Source: Aureibaculum sp. 2308TA14-22
Lineage (GTDB): Bacteria; Bacteroidota; Bacteroidia; Flavobacteriales; Flavobacteriaceae
Length of the DNA: 64,000 nucleotides
Assembly: GCF_040538665.1 (NCBI RefSeq)
Contig: NZ_JBEWXT010000001.1
Coordinates: 3,486,349 to 3,550,348 of the forward strand
Reading direction: 5' to 3'
Under the pieces are notes generated by a model that worked only from the letters and a program-made list of their open reading frames with translations, did not search any database and was not told where the DNA came from. Shown here piece after piece: positions 27,106-35,839 of the stretch. Position 1 is the stretch's first letter; every line of letters begins with the position of its first letter. A program made the position numbers and the translations under genes.

Positions 27106-28079
27106 TGAAAGATAGATTTAAAATATTATTGGAAGTGAAAGTTCCCCAGTTGAGAGGGACTAGAGGTATGCTTTTCATGCTAGCCTTATTAATCAGCATA
27201 TCAACATATTCACAAACGGAACCCAAGGTATCTGTAAAGACAGATACCACAAAAATTAGGATTGGCGAACAAATCAATTATCAAATAGAGGTTGATAATG
27301 TGGGTACTGGCGTTACATTTCCAGAATTGCAATTGGACCCTACAGGTAAAATAGAAATAGTAGAAGACTTAAACATTGATACCTTAAAAAATAGGTTGGT
27401 CAGAAAATATTTACTAACAAGTTTTGATAGCGGTAGCTATACCATTCCACAACAAAAAATTATGGTTTGGAGTCAAGAATACCTGACAGATTCTGTAGTT
27501 GTTGATGTAGCCACGGTTGCGGTTGACACGTTAAAGCAAAACATGTTCCCGATCAAAGCGGTACAGAACGAACCCTATACTTTTGATGATTTTAAAAGTT
27601 ATTTGTGGTGGATTTTAGGAGCATTATTACTACTAGCAATCATTCTATATTTTGTGTTTAGAAAAAAGAAAACACAGGAAGAAATTGAAGCTAAAATTCC
27701 GCCTTACGATTTGGCTTTAAAACGTTTAAAAGAACTGGATAACAAACAACTGTGGCAAAAAAATAAAATAAAACAATATTATGTTGAGTTGACAGATATC
27801 ATAAGGTCATATATAGAACGCGAGTTGAATATACCCGCTTTAGAATCAACTACCAATGAACTCATGGAAACCATTACGGACTTTAATAGTTCAAGTTCTT
27901 TAAATATTCCAGATGAGACTATCAAAAAATTACAAAGTTTGTTAAAAGACGCCGATTTGGTAAAGTTTGCAAAGTATGTTCCGTTATCTAATGATATTGA
28001 ATTGCACAGAAATGATGCCGAGGAAATTATTGAAGTTTTACATCCAAAAATAAAAATTGAAGATGAAGCTGTGGAATAA
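27105..28079 (+). CDS. Membrane protein of the bat operon, BatD/DUF4381-like
   Basis: This 324-residue frame has an exported beta-rich domain (about 35-165: IRIGEQINYQIEVDNVG), one membrane helix at about 173-190 (WWILGALLLLAIILYFVF) and a cytoplasmic helical tail (YYVELTDIIRSYIERELNI). This is the order known for DUF4381-like proteins of MoxR/VWA loci. Start choice is uncertain. GTG 27105 overlaps the previous stop. The ATG at 27168 begins a clean signal peptide (MLFMLALLISISTYSQ), and the 21 codons between are poor in homology and partly repeat-like. The later start is more probable biologically. Confidence 0.8.
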   Translation: MKDRFKILLEVKVPQLRGTRGMLFMLALLISISTYSQTEPKVSVKTDTTKIRIGEQINYQIEVDNVGTGVTFPELQLDPTGKIEIVEDLNIDTLKNRLVRKYLLTSFDSGSYTIPQQKIMVWSQEYLTDSVVVDVATVAVDTLKQNMFPIKAVQNEPYTFDDFKSYLWWILGALLLLAIILYFVFRKKKTQEEIEAKIPPYDLALKRLKELDNKQLWQKNKIKQYYVELTDIIRSYIERELNIPALESTTNELMETITDFNSSSSLNIPDETIKKLQSLLKDADLVKFAKYVPLSNDIELHRNDAEEIIEVLHPKIKIEDEAVE

Positions 28080-29067
28080 CTTAGAATTGACAAACCCAGA
28101 ATTTCTGTGGTTATTCCTGCTAATACCATTATTAGCGGTTTGGTATTTTTTTGTACGTAAAAAAGATAAAGCAACATTAACCATTTCAAATACTAAGGGT
28201 TTTGGAGGTTCGTCACTTTTGGCAAAATTAAAACCATTATTGTATGTATTACGATTATTGGCATTGTCGCTATTAATCTTAGCAATGACAAGACCTAGAA
28301 ATGTTGAAGTAAGTAAAAAAACGAAAACAACTAGCGGTATAGATATCGTAATGGCCATTGACATATCGGCAAGTATGTTGGCAAAAGATTTACGTCCAAA
28401 CCGATTGGAGGCTTTGAAAGACGTGGCAAAATATTTTGTAAACCAACGCCCAAATGATAGAATAGGTATTGTGGTTTATGCTGGTGAAAGCTTTACACAA
28501 ACCCCAATAACTAGTGATAAACGTATCGTTATAAATACCATTAACAGATTGCAATGGGGCGATTTAGATGGAGGAACAGCCATAGGTATGGGGTTAGGTT
28601 CGGCCGTCAATAGACTAAAAGATAGTAAAGCTAAAAGTAAAGTTATTATTCTGTTATCTGATGGTGTAAATAATTCGGGGTTTATAGATCCAAAAACAGC
28701 TACCGAATTGGCTAAAGAGTTAGAAATTAAGGTGTATACCATTGGAATTGGTACCAATGGAACGGCTCAATTTCCGGTGGCAAGAGATATCAATGGACGT
28801 TTAGTTTTTAAAATGCAACCTGTAGAGATTGATGAAGAACTATTAAAATTTATTGCCAACGAAACCGAAGGAAAATATTTTAGAGCAACCAATAATGAAA
28901 AATTAGCATCAATTTATGATGAAATAAACAAATTAGAAAAAACAGAGATAGAAGAATTTAAGTATTATAATTATCAAGAAAGATATCGCTCATTAGTATT
29001 ATTGGGGGGCTTTTTAATTTTATTTGAAATGCTATTGCGTTATACGGTATTTAGAAGTTTTATATAG
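28063..29067 (+). CDS. batA: BatA, membrane VWA protein
   Basis: The 334-residue protein starts at ATG 28063, inside the end of the previous gene (17-base overlap); the TTG two codons earlier is less likely. Two N-terminal membrane helices (FLWLFLLIPLLAVWYF, LLYVLRLLALSLLILAM) are followed by a VWA domain with MIDAS motif AIDISASM and the later TPITSD and SDGVNNSGF motifs. A final helix lies at the C-terminus. BatA proteins in Bacteroides affect aerotolerance and in Leptospira stress; here the role is inferred from the operon. Confidence 0.93.
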   Translation: MKLWNNLELTNPEFLWLFLLIPLLAVWYFFVRKKDKATLTISNTKGFGGSSLLAKLKPLLYVLRLLALSLLILAMTRPRNVEVSKKTKTTSGIDIVMAIDISASMLAKDLRPNRLEALKDVAKYFVNQRPNDRIGIVVYAGESFTQTPITSDKRIVINTINRLQWGDLDGGTAIGMGLGSAVNRLKDSKAKSKVIILLSDGVNNSGFIDPKTATELAKELEIKVYTIGIGTNGTAQFPVARDINGRLVFKMQPVEIDEELLKFIANETEGKYFRATNNEKLASIYDEINKLEKTEIEEFKYYNYQERYRSLVLLGGFLILFEMLLRYTVFRSFI

Positions 29068-29070
29068 AAA

Positions 29071-30114
29071 ATGTATCAATTAGAAGAAAAGACTTATTTT
29101 TATTATTTCGCTGTTGTAGCAGTGCTTTTCTTGGCGTATTTGTTAGTTTCTTTATGGAAAAAACAAAAGCAAAAAGCATTTGCCGATAGTATCTTATTGG
29201 AAAAATTAAGTCCAGAGATATCGCCTTTCAAGTCTTTTTTTAAGACGTTAATGGTAGCCTTGGCATTATCTTTTTTAATTGTTGCATTGGTAAATCCTAA
29301 AATGGGAACAAAGCTAAAAACCATTAAAAGAGAAGGGGTTGATGTTGTTTTTGCATTAGACGTATCCAAAAGTATGTTGGCGGAAGATGTTGCCCCGAAC
29401 CGGTTGGAAAAAGCAAAACAAATTATCTCAAGAATTATAGATAAATTAGGCAGTGATAGGGTAGGAATTATTATTTATGCGGGCAATGCCTATCCGTTAT
29501 TACCAATTACAACTGACCAAGCTGCGGCTAAAATGTTCTTGCAAAATGCCGACCCTAACATGGTTTCATCACAGGGGACTGCCATAAACGAAGCCCTAAA
29601 ACTAGGGAAAAGTTATTTTGATGATGATGAGCAGACCAATAGGTATTTATTTCTAATTTCTGATGGAGAAGACCATGAAGAGAATGTAAGTTATATAGCT
29701 GATGAAGCTACCCAAGAAGGGATTAAAATATTTACCATTGGAGTAGGTAGTGCAGATGGCGGCCCTATACCTATGAAAAGAAACGGCACCCTTGTTGGAT
29801 ACAAAAAAGACAGAAAGGGCGAAGTTGTAATTACTCAACTGAACAATCAAACCTTACAAAAAATTGCATCTGAAGGTAATGGTGAATATATGTATGGAAG
29901 CAACACAACCGAAACGGTAGATTATATTAACGATTTACTATTAAAAGCAGATAAAAAAGAATTTGAAACAAAACAGTTTTCTGATTTTAAAGACCAATTC
30001 CAATGGTTTTTAGGGTTGGGAATTTTATTCTTGGTGCTTGATGCTTTAATGTTCAATAAAAAAACAAAATGGATTCAGAAACTGAATCTCTTTAACGAAA
30101 ATAAAAAGAAATGA
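29071..30114 (+). CDS. batB: BatB, membrane VWA protein
   Basis: The 347-residue protein is a paralogue of its neighbour: two N-terminal membrane helices, VWA MIDAS site ALDVSKSM, TPITTD-equivalent PITTDQAAA and SDGEDHEEN, and a C-terminal helix (WFLGLGILFLVLDALMF). It starts 3 bases after batA and overlaps batC by 4 bases, so translation is coupled. BatA and BatB are thought to form a membrane complex; that is family knowledge and not shown here. Confidence 0.95.
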   Translation: MYQLEEKTYFYYFAVVAVLFLAYLLVSLWKKQKQKAFADSILLEKLSPEISPFKSFFKTLMVALALSFLIVALVNPKMGTKLKTIKREGVDVVFALDVSKSMLAEDVAPNRLEKAKQIISRIIDKLGSDRVGIIIYAGNAYPLLPITTDQAAAKMFLQNADPNMVSSQGTAINEALKLGKSYFDDDEQTNRYLFLISDGEDHEENVSYIADEATQEGIKIFTIGVGSADGGPIPMKRNGTLVGYKKDRKGEVVITQLNNQTLQKIASEGNGEYMYGSNTTETVDYINDLLLKADKKEFETKQFSDFKDQFQWFLGLGILFLVLDALMFNKKTKWIQKLNLFNENKKK

Positions 30115-30917
30115 AGAAGATTTTAATGATTTTACTGTTAACAGGCAGTATGGTAGTTTTTGCACAAAAAAAGGAACAAAAACCTAAAATTGAGCAAGAA
30201 GAAAAGGAAAGTATAAGAACGGGTAATGAACTTTACCAACAACAGAATTATGAAGAAGCTGAAGCCAATTACAGAAAAGCGTTGGAGCAAAATCCTAATT
30301 ATGAAAAAGCTAGTTATAATTTAGGGAATGCCATATATCAACAAAATAAATACAAAGAAGCTTTACCAATGTACGAATTGGTTTCAAAGACAACCGAGAA
30401 TAAGTTAACTAAGGCTGAGGCATTTCATAATATGGGTAATGCCATGTTAAAGGAAAAACAGTATGCCCAAGCTATCGAAGCGTATAAAAACGCATTGAGA
30501 AATAGCTCTAAAGATGATGAAACTAGGTATAATTTAGCATTAGCTCAAAAATTATTAAAGAAAGAGCAAAATCAGAAACAAGATAATAAAGACGATAAAG
30601 ACAAGGACAAAAAGCAGAACGATAAAAATGAGGATAAGGATAAGGAGAATAAGGATAACAAAGACGACAAAGATAAAGACAAGGACAAGGACAAAAAAGG
30701 CGATAACAAAGACGAAAATAAAGATCAGAACAAAGACAAGAAAGATGACAAAGGCGATAAGGATAAAGATGATAAGCAACCTAAGCCTAGTCAATTATCG
30801 CCGCAGCAGGTAAAGCAACTGTTGGAAGCAATGAATAATGAAGAAAATAAAACTCAGAAAAAAGTAAATGCCAAAAAAGCTAAAGGAAAAAAAGTAAAAC
30901 GGGAAAAAGATTGGTAA
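30111..30917 (+). CDS. batC: BatC, TPR protein with Lys/Asp-rich linker
   Basis: The 268-residue product has a signal peptide (MKKILMILLLTGSMVVFA), then about three TPR units (NELYQQQNYEEAEANYRKAL, ASYNLGNAIYQQNKYKEAL), then a low-complexity stretch of about 75 residues of K, D, N, E and Q (positions near 160-225), and a basic C-terminus. TPR modules mediate protein contacts in the Bat complex. The linker is highly polar and presumably disordered. It overlaps batB by 4 bases. Confidence 0.92.
   Translation: MKKILMILLLTGSMVVFAQKKEQKPKIEQEEKESIRTGNELYQQQNYEEAEANYRKALEQNPNYEKASYNLGNAIYQQNKYKEALPMYELVSKTTENKLTKAEAFHNMGNAMLKEKQYAQAIEAYKNALRNSSKDDETRYNLALAQKLLKKEQNQKQDNKDDKDKDKKQNDKNEDKDKENKDNKDDKDKDKDKDKKGDNKDENKDQNKDKKDDKGDKDKDDKQPKPSQLSPQQVKQLLEAMNNEENKTQKKVNAKKAKGKKVKREKDW
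30585..30785. repeat. Low-complexity KDK-coding repeat inside batC
   Basis: Degenerate short repeats of gataaagacaag/gacaaagataaa type encode a Lys/Asp-rich linker. The purine-rich bias also creates long meaningless frames on both strands. Confidence 0.75.
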
Positions 30918-30926
30918 AAAAAGTAA

Positions 30927-32693
30927 ATGTTTAAAAAAGTAAACATATTAATATTACTTCTAACGGTAAGTCAGTCTGTACTTACTCAAGAAACCTCATT
31001 TAAAGCCTCGGTCAGCAAAGACAGATTAGGCGTAAATGAACGTTTGCGTATTACTTTTACGCTTAACAAACAAGGGGGTGACAATTTTACTCCACCTGAT
31101 TTTAAAGATTTTAAAGTATTGGCTGGTCCAATGCAATCTACCAGTTTTTCATCTTTTAATGGTAAAAAATCTTTTGAAATGGCGTATTCCTATACATTGC
31201 AGCCCAAAAGAAAAGGCATTACAACAATTTCTTCTGCCAGCATTGAATTAGATGGAAACGTTGTAAAAAGTAACACTGTAAAAATAACAGTTACCGATGC
31301 TGTTGAAATACCCAAAGACCCTAATGACCCAAAATATATAGCTTCCCAAAATATTCATTTAGTTGCTGAGGTGTCTAATTCAACACCTTATGTTGGAGAA
31401 AGTATTTCGGTAGTTTATAAAATTTATGTTGATGTAAATAAGGTAAGTGTTAGAAGTTACAATGAAACAGAATCGCCATCTTTCAATGGTTTTTGGAGTC
31501 AGAATATTGAAATAAATCAATCTGATACCAAAGAAAGCTCTTTTCAAGGAAGAACACACCGTTATGCTATATTACGTAAGTTCGTTTTAATTCCTCAAAA
31601 ATCAGGCAAACTAACCATTGGCCCTTTAGAAATGGAAATAGGAGCTGGAATCCCTGTTGGGAGGCGTGATCTTTTCGGGAATATGATTACCAGAAATTTT
31701 AGCTTTGTTACCACTACCGGCCAACGTACTATAAATGTGAAACCGTTGCCGTCAGAAAATAAACCCATAGATTTTACGGGTGCGGTTGGCGATTATGGTT
31801 TCAAGGTTACCACCAATAAAAATGAGTTAAAGGCCAATGAAGCTGCCCAAATAAAAGTTGAGGTTAGAGGTAAAGGAAATTTAAAAATGGTTGAACTCCC
31901 TGAGATTGAAACTCCCGCTGGGCTAGAAAAATATGAGCCTGAGCATAAAGAGAATATTAGAACTTCCTTAAACGGATTTACAGGAAGCGTTTATGACCAA
32001 TATACAGTAGTACCTCAGTTTAGGGGCAAATATAAAATCCCTTCAACAACTTTTTCTTATTTCAGTTTAAAAGATAAAACCTATAAAACAATTACTTCTG
32101 ACGCCATTATAATAAATGCACCAGAAGGAAAGGTAGCAGCTGATGAAAATGCAGTTTTAACCACAAAGAAAAATGTGATCTCTAATGCTAGAGACATCCG
32201 ATTTATTAGTACTAATGCCGATTTAAAACCAACTGTAAATACTAAAGATTTCTTTAAATCTAACTTGTTTTATTTATTGTTGATTTTGCCTTTATTAGCT
32301 ATTCCTTTTGGGATTTTTATTGGAATTAAAAAGCAAAAAAGAGATAGCGATGTAGTAGGAAATAAAAGACGAAAAGCAGATAGACTGGCCAAAAAATACT
32401 TGTCAGAAGCCAAAAAACAGTTAGGCCATAAAGAGAATTTTTACGAAGCTTTGGAAAAAGCTCTACATAATTATTTAAAAGCCAAATTACAGGTAGAAAC
32501 GACTGATATCAGTAAAGAAAAAATTAGGGAATTATTGCAAGAATGTAATGTGAATAGTGAAACCATCAACAGTTTTATTAATGTATTTGATAGTTGTGAT
32601 TATGCTCGTTATACACCAACTACAAACGTAATGATGAAGCAAGAATATGAAGCCGCCAGAAAAGTGATCGTTAAAATAGATAAACAACTATAA
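30927..32693 (+). CDS. batD: BatD family protein
   Basis: The 588-residue protein has a signal peptide (MFKKVNILILLLTVSQSVL) and a large extracytoplasmic beta-sandwich region (FKASVSKDRLGVNERLRITF; VSNSTPYVGESISVVYKIYV) typical of BatD. One membrane helix follows at about 443-465 (LFYLLLILPLLAIPFGIFIG). A cytoplasmic helical tail ends ARYTPTTNVMMKQEYEAA. It is the largest Bat component and lies 9 bases after batC. Its exact role in the complex is not established. Confidence 0.94.
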   Translation: MFKKVNILILLLTVSQSVLTQETSFKASVSKDRLGVNERLRITFTLNKQGGDNFTPPDFKDFKVLAGPMQSTSFSSFNGKKSFEMAYSYTLQPKRKGITTISSASIELDGNVVKSNTVKITVTDAVEIPKDPNDPKYIASQNIHLVAEVSNSTPYVGESISVVYKIYVDVNKVSVRSYNETESPSFNGFWSQNIEINQSDTKESSFQGRTHRYAILRKFVLIPQKSGKLTIGPLEMEIGAGIPVGRRDLFGNMITRNFSFVTTTGQRTINVKPLPSENKPIDFTGAVGDYGFKVTTNKNELKANEAAQIKVEVRGKGNLKMVELPEIETPAGLEKYEPEHKENIRTSLNGFTGSVYDQYTVVPQFRGKYKIPSTTFSYFSLKDKTYKTITSDAIIINAPEGKVAADENAVLTTKKNVISNARDIRFISTNADLKPTVNTKDFFKSNLFYLLLILPLLAIPFGIFIGIKKQKRDSDVVGNKRRKADRLAKKYLSEAKKQLGHKENFYEALEKALHNYLKAKLQVETTDISKEKIRELLQECNVNSETINSFINVFDSCDYARYTPTTNVMMKQEYEAARKVIVKIDKQL

Positions 32694-32694
32694 A

Positions 32695-33447
32695 ATGAGG
32701 AATATTATTTTATACATATTGTTATTATCGTCAGTTGGCATTTATGCAAACCAAGCGGATAGTCTATTTGTAAAGGCAAATAAACTCTATCAGAGCGAAA
32801 AATATAGTGAGGCTCTAGATTTGTATAAAGAGATTGAAAAGCATAATATAAGTTCTGACGATTTGCTTTACAATATGGCAAATACTTACTATAAAATGAA
32901 CAAAGTTGCCCCTGCAATTTATTACTATGAAAAAGTCTTGCAACAAAGTCCGAACCATACCGATGCTAAATTTAACTTAGCCTTTGCCAAACGTATGGCA
33001 ATTGATAATATTGAACCATTGCCGAAAACATTATTGCAAAAAATAAATCAAGCTGTGGTTATGAAATTAACCTATAACACTTGGGCTTGGTTAGCAGTAG
33101 GGCTATCATTTTTATTCGCAGTATTGTTTTTACTATATCACTTTTCGTACAGTACAGGCAGTAAACGGTTGTACTTTATAACCAGTTTTGTCAGTGCCTT
33201 TTTAGCGTTGTTAACTATTGCTATTGCTTATAAGAACTACGACTATATAAGCTCCAATCAAGAGGCAATAGTTTTTGCTCAACAAACCGAGGTGAAAATA
33301 GCACCTACGGTATCTAGCGAAGTTAGTTTTGAGTTGCACGAAGGCACCAAAGTAAAAGTTTTGGAAAGCTTGGACAATTGGAAAAAAATTAAGATTGCCG
33401 ATGGTAAAATAGGCTGGATAGTAGCGGATGATATAAAAGAGCTGTAA
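32695..33447 (+). CDS. batE: BatE, TPR-SH3 membrane protein
   Basis: The 250-residue protein has a signal peptide (MRNIILYILLLSSVGIYA), TPR repeats at about 25-105 (ADSLFVKANKLYQSEKYSEA), two membrane helices (AWLAVGLSFLFAVLFLLYH and LYFITSFVSAFLALLTIAIA) and a C-terminal bacterial SH3 domain (VKIAPTVSSEVSFELHEGTK to IGWIVADDIKEL). This is the standard end of the operon. A strong inverted repeat after it acts as the probable terminator. Confidence 0.93.
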   Translation: MRNIILYILLLSSVGIYANQADSLFVKANKLYQSEKYSEALDLYKEIEKHNISSDDLLYNMANTYYKMNKVAPAIYYYEKVLQQSPNHTDAKFNLAFAKRMAIDNIEPLPKTLLQKINQAVVMKLTYNTWAWLAVGLSFLFAVLFLLYHFSYSTGSKRLYFITSFVSAFLALLTIAIAYKNYDYISSNQEAIVFAQQTEVKIAPTVSSEVSFELHEGTKVKVLESLDNWKKIKIADGKIGWIVADDIKEL

Positions 33448-33471
33448 TTAAATGCCTCAATTTTTTAAAAT

Positions 33472-33509
33472 AAAGATAAGTACGAATTTCTTGTTACGTA
33501 CTTGTCTTT
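33472..33509. terminator. Bidirectional terminator-like hairpin after the bat operon
   Basis: Arms aaagataagtacg (33472-33484) and cgtacttgtcttt (33497-33509) pair with one G-T and bracket a 12-base loop. A T-rich run follows on the plus strand (tttt) and an A-rich block on the other, fitting termination of batE and of the convergent minus-strand gene. Confidence 0.75.
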
Positions 33510-33516
33510 TACTTAT

Positions 33517-33723
33517 TTAATATTTGTCGATTAAGCGTAAGGTATTTAACACTAAAAAGTAGGACAAACCTACAATACCTACAATTAATATAAAAAGTTG
33601 TGGGATTCTTATCATAGGATCTTTCTTTGTCAATACTCTAAAGAACTTTCGGAAGCCCATAAAAATGATACCACCTATAATTATTCGTAAGATTAAATAC
33701 AAAATGAGCATTAGGATATCCAT
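33517..33723 (-). CDS. Small two-helix membrane protein
   Basis: This 68-residue protein has two membrane helices (ILMLILYLILRIIIGGIIFMG and IPQLFILIVGIVGLSYFLVL) joined by a basic loop FRKFFRVLTKKDPMIR. I do not recognise a family with a known function. The single open frame between a terminator hairpin and a plausible start supports a real gene. Short, so confidence is moderate. Confidence 0.55.
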   Translation of the reverse strand: MDILMLILYLILRIIIGGIIFMGFRKFFRVLTKKDPMIRIPQLFILIVGIVGLSYFLVLNTLRLIDKY

Positions 33724-33802
33724 AATTTTTTGTAAATATTAAGCTAAATACTAACTTTTACGAATATATGAATAAAAATAACAATCTAGTTTTAGACAAT
33801 AG

Positions 33803-34570
33803 TTACTTAGAGCAAACCGGCAAAATCTCACCCTTCATTAATCGATATTTATCCATTTCAGTTTCAGATAATTTTTCAGAGTAGTTTACTTCATCAACGT
33901 TAAAACCAACAGCTCTAAGTCGCTCAAAATAATCGCTTCCATAAACACGTACATGGTCGTACTGTCCAAAATGTTTAGCACGTTCTTCGGGAGTAGTTAT
34001 TGAAAAATCTTCGTATGTGGTTTTCCGTGAATAATCTTGTGGAATTTGAAAAATACCCATACCTCCAGATTTTAAAACCCTATATAGTTCTTCCATAGCC
34101 TTTTTGTCGTCTTCTATATGTTCTAATACATGATTGCAAAAAATCACGTCAAAGCTATTATCCTCAAAAGGAAGGTTACAAATATCAGCTTTAACATCAA
34201 CAATTGGCGAGTAGAGGTCTGCAGTAATTAACTCAATGTGACTTAACTTCTTAAACCGTTTTAAAAAACATTGCTCAGGAGCCATATGCAGGACTTTTTT
34301 TGGTTTGGAACCATCAAAAAAATCGGTTTCGTTTTGTAGATATAACCATAACAACCTATGCCGCTCTAATGATAATGTACTCGGCGAAAGTACATTAGGG
34401 CGTTGTGTGCCATAACCGTAGGGTAAAAATTTCCGAAAACTTTTACCATCAATCGGGTCAATATAGTTTGACCCTTTTAAGTACCAAGCCAATATAGGAC
34501 GAATCCAATAACTTGCTTTTATCAAAAAAGGACGGGGAATAGTATTTAATATGTATTTAAAAATGGTCAC
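33803..34570 (-). CDS. Class I SAM-dependent methyltransferase
   Basis: The 255-residue product has a methyltransferase type 11 core: the acidic residue after the SAM-binding glycine-poor motif is in LITADLYSP, motif II VKADICNLPFEDNSFDVIFC, NHVLEHIEDDKKAMEELYRV and GGMGIFQIPQD. The N-terminal 55 residues (LGSNYIDPIDGKSFRKF-like, read YLKGSNYIDPIDGKSF) precede it. The substrate is unknown. It lies 3 bases after the cupin gene, in a three-gene run beginning with map, so it is cotranscribed. Confidence 0.85.
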   Translation of the reverse strand: MTIFKYILNTIPRPFLIKASYWIRPILAWYLKGSNYIDPIDGKSFRKFLPYGYGTQRPNVLSPSTLSLERHRLLWLYLQNETDFFDGSKPKKVLHMAPEQCFLKRFKKLSHIELITADLYSPIVDVKADICNLPFEDNSFDVIFCNHVLEHIEDDKKAMEELYRVLKSGGMGIFQIPQDYSRKTTYEDFSITTPEERAKHFGQYDHVRVYGSDYFERLRAVGFNVDEVNYSEKLSETEMDKYRLMKGEILPVCSK

Positions 34571-34573
34571 GGT

Positions 34574-34894
34574 TTATTTATAATCTTCTCTGACCGGACA
34601 GAATATGTCGATTACTTTACATCTTGTTAGTGCTTTTCCGGAGTGTTTGGAATTAGACTGTATTATAGCCACCATACCCGGTTGAAGAATTTTAGTTACT
34701 CCATCAATGGTCATTTCAAGTTTACCTTCTGTTACTTGAGTAATTTGTTCTTGAAAATGTGAATGTTCAGGTAAAATGGCATTTGCTTTAATAGTAACAT
34801 AAGAAAACGTTACGTTTTCTGTATGAATTAATTTAGCTTTAAAACCATCGAGAATTTCTTTTGAAGGTAGCTTAGAAATTTCTTTAACGTCCAT
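34574..34894 (-). CDS. Small cupin-domain protein
   Basis: The 106-residue protein is a single cupin barrel: AILPEHSHFQEQITQVTEGK contains the first metal-binding cupin motif, and GMVAIIQSNSKHSGKALT the second. The substrate is not known; such short cupins include isomerases and dioxygenases as well as binding proteins. It lies 1 base from the map stop and 3 bases from the methyltransferase, so the three genes form a run. Confidence 0.88.
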   Translation of the reverse strand: MDVKEISKLPSKEILDGFKAKLIHTENVTFSYVTIKANAILPEHSHFQEQITQVTEGKLEMTIDGVTKILQPGMVAIIQSNSKHSGKALTRCKVIDIFCPVREDYK

Positions 34895-34895
34895 T

Positions 34896-35714
34896 TTAAT
34901 GTGCTAATTTTTTACTTCTGAACTCTTCCTCTTCATCGCTCTCAATTCCTAGAGCATCGTAAACATATTTAAAAGTGGAAAGTAACTCGGGCTTCCCATC
35001 AACAATAGCAACATCATGCTCAAAATGAGCAGAGGGCTGTCCATCTTGTGTAAGTATAGTCCATCCGTCTTTCAATTGTTTAATTCTGTGCGTACCCATA
35101 TTAATCATAGGTTCAATGGCAACGGTCATCCCTTCTCTAAATTTTTTTCCTCTACCACGTCTGCCATAATTTGGCATTTCTGGTCCTTCGTGCATTTTTC
35201 TGCCCAAACCATGGCCTACTAACTCTCTAACCACTCCATATCCATGGTTTTCACAATACTCTTGAATGGCGAACCCTACATCACCAACGCGATTACCTGC
35301 TCTAAACTCGCGAATACCTACATACAAACTTTCTTTAGTAACTTTCAACAGTTTTTTAATGTCTTCTTCTACCTCCCCAACTTCAAAAGTGTATGCATGA
35401 TCTCCATAAAATTCATTTTTTATAGCACCACAATCAATGGAGATTATGTCGCCATTTTTTAAAGGGTCGTTGGTAGGAAATCCATGTACAACCTGAGCAT
35501 TAGGGCTCATGCAAAGTGTATTTGGAAAATCATACAGACCTAAAAAACCAGGAACCGCTCCATGGTCTCTGATAAATTCTTCGGCCAATTTATCCAGCTG
35601 TAATGTAGTGACACCTGGTTTCACCTCTTTGGCTAACATACCCAATGTTTTTGAAACGATTAATGCACTTTCTCGCATCAACTCAATTTCTTCTCTCGTT
35701 TTTATTTTAATCAT
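34896..35714 (-). CDS. map: Methionine aminopeptidase, type I
   Basis: This enzyme removes the initiator methionine from new proteins. The 272-residue protein shows the metal ligands in order: Asp in ISIDCGAIK, Asp in YGDHAYTFEVG, His in ELVGHGLGRKMHEGPEMP, Glu in VAIEPMINMG and Glu in HFEHDVAIV. The N-terminus lacks an extension. It has the best promoter in this part of the window (tacctttgcac on the minus strand, 18 bases before the ATG), and heads the map-cupin-methyltransferase run. Confidence 0.97.
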   Translation of the reverse strand: MIKIKTREEIELMRESALIVSKTLGMLAKEVKPGVTTLQLDKLAEEFIRDHGAVPGFLGLYDFPNTLCMSPNAQVVHGFPTNDPLKNGDIISIDCGAIKNEFYGDHAYTFEVGEVEEDIKKLLKVTKESLYVGIREFRAGNRVGDVGFAIQEYCENHGYGVVRELVGHGLGRKMHEGPEMPNYGRRGRGKKFREGMTVAIEPMINMGTHRIKQLKDGWTILTQDGQPSAHFEHDVAIVDGKPELLSTFKYVYDALGIESDEEEEFRSKKLAH

Positions 35715-35731
35715 TACGTTGTAATAAAGTG

Positions 35732-35739
35732 CAAAGGTA
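35732..35739 (-). promoter_or_regulatory. -7 promoter box for map
   Basis: The minus strand reads tacctttg followed by cac, the full TAnnTTTGcac consensus, 18 bases upstream of the map ATG. Confidence 0.7.
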
Positions 35740-35812
35740 ATTTAAAAAATAGAATGAATAAAAAATGTTTTAAAACATGACTTTTAGCATGTTTTTTAAT
35801 ACTGTTAAATTA

Positions 35813-35820
35813 TAATTTTG
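35813..35820 (+). promoter_or_regulatory. -7 promoter box for the CoA-transferase gene
   Basis: taattttg matches TAnnTTTG, 20 bases before the ATG at 35840. Confidence 0.55.
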
Positions 35821-35839
35821 TTACTAAATTATAATATAT

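Noticed and set aside
30555..30794. Long hydrophobic minus-strand frame across batC
   Set aside because: It is produced by the purine-rich KDK-coding repeat; its protein is monotonous I/F/V/L and no promoter serves it.
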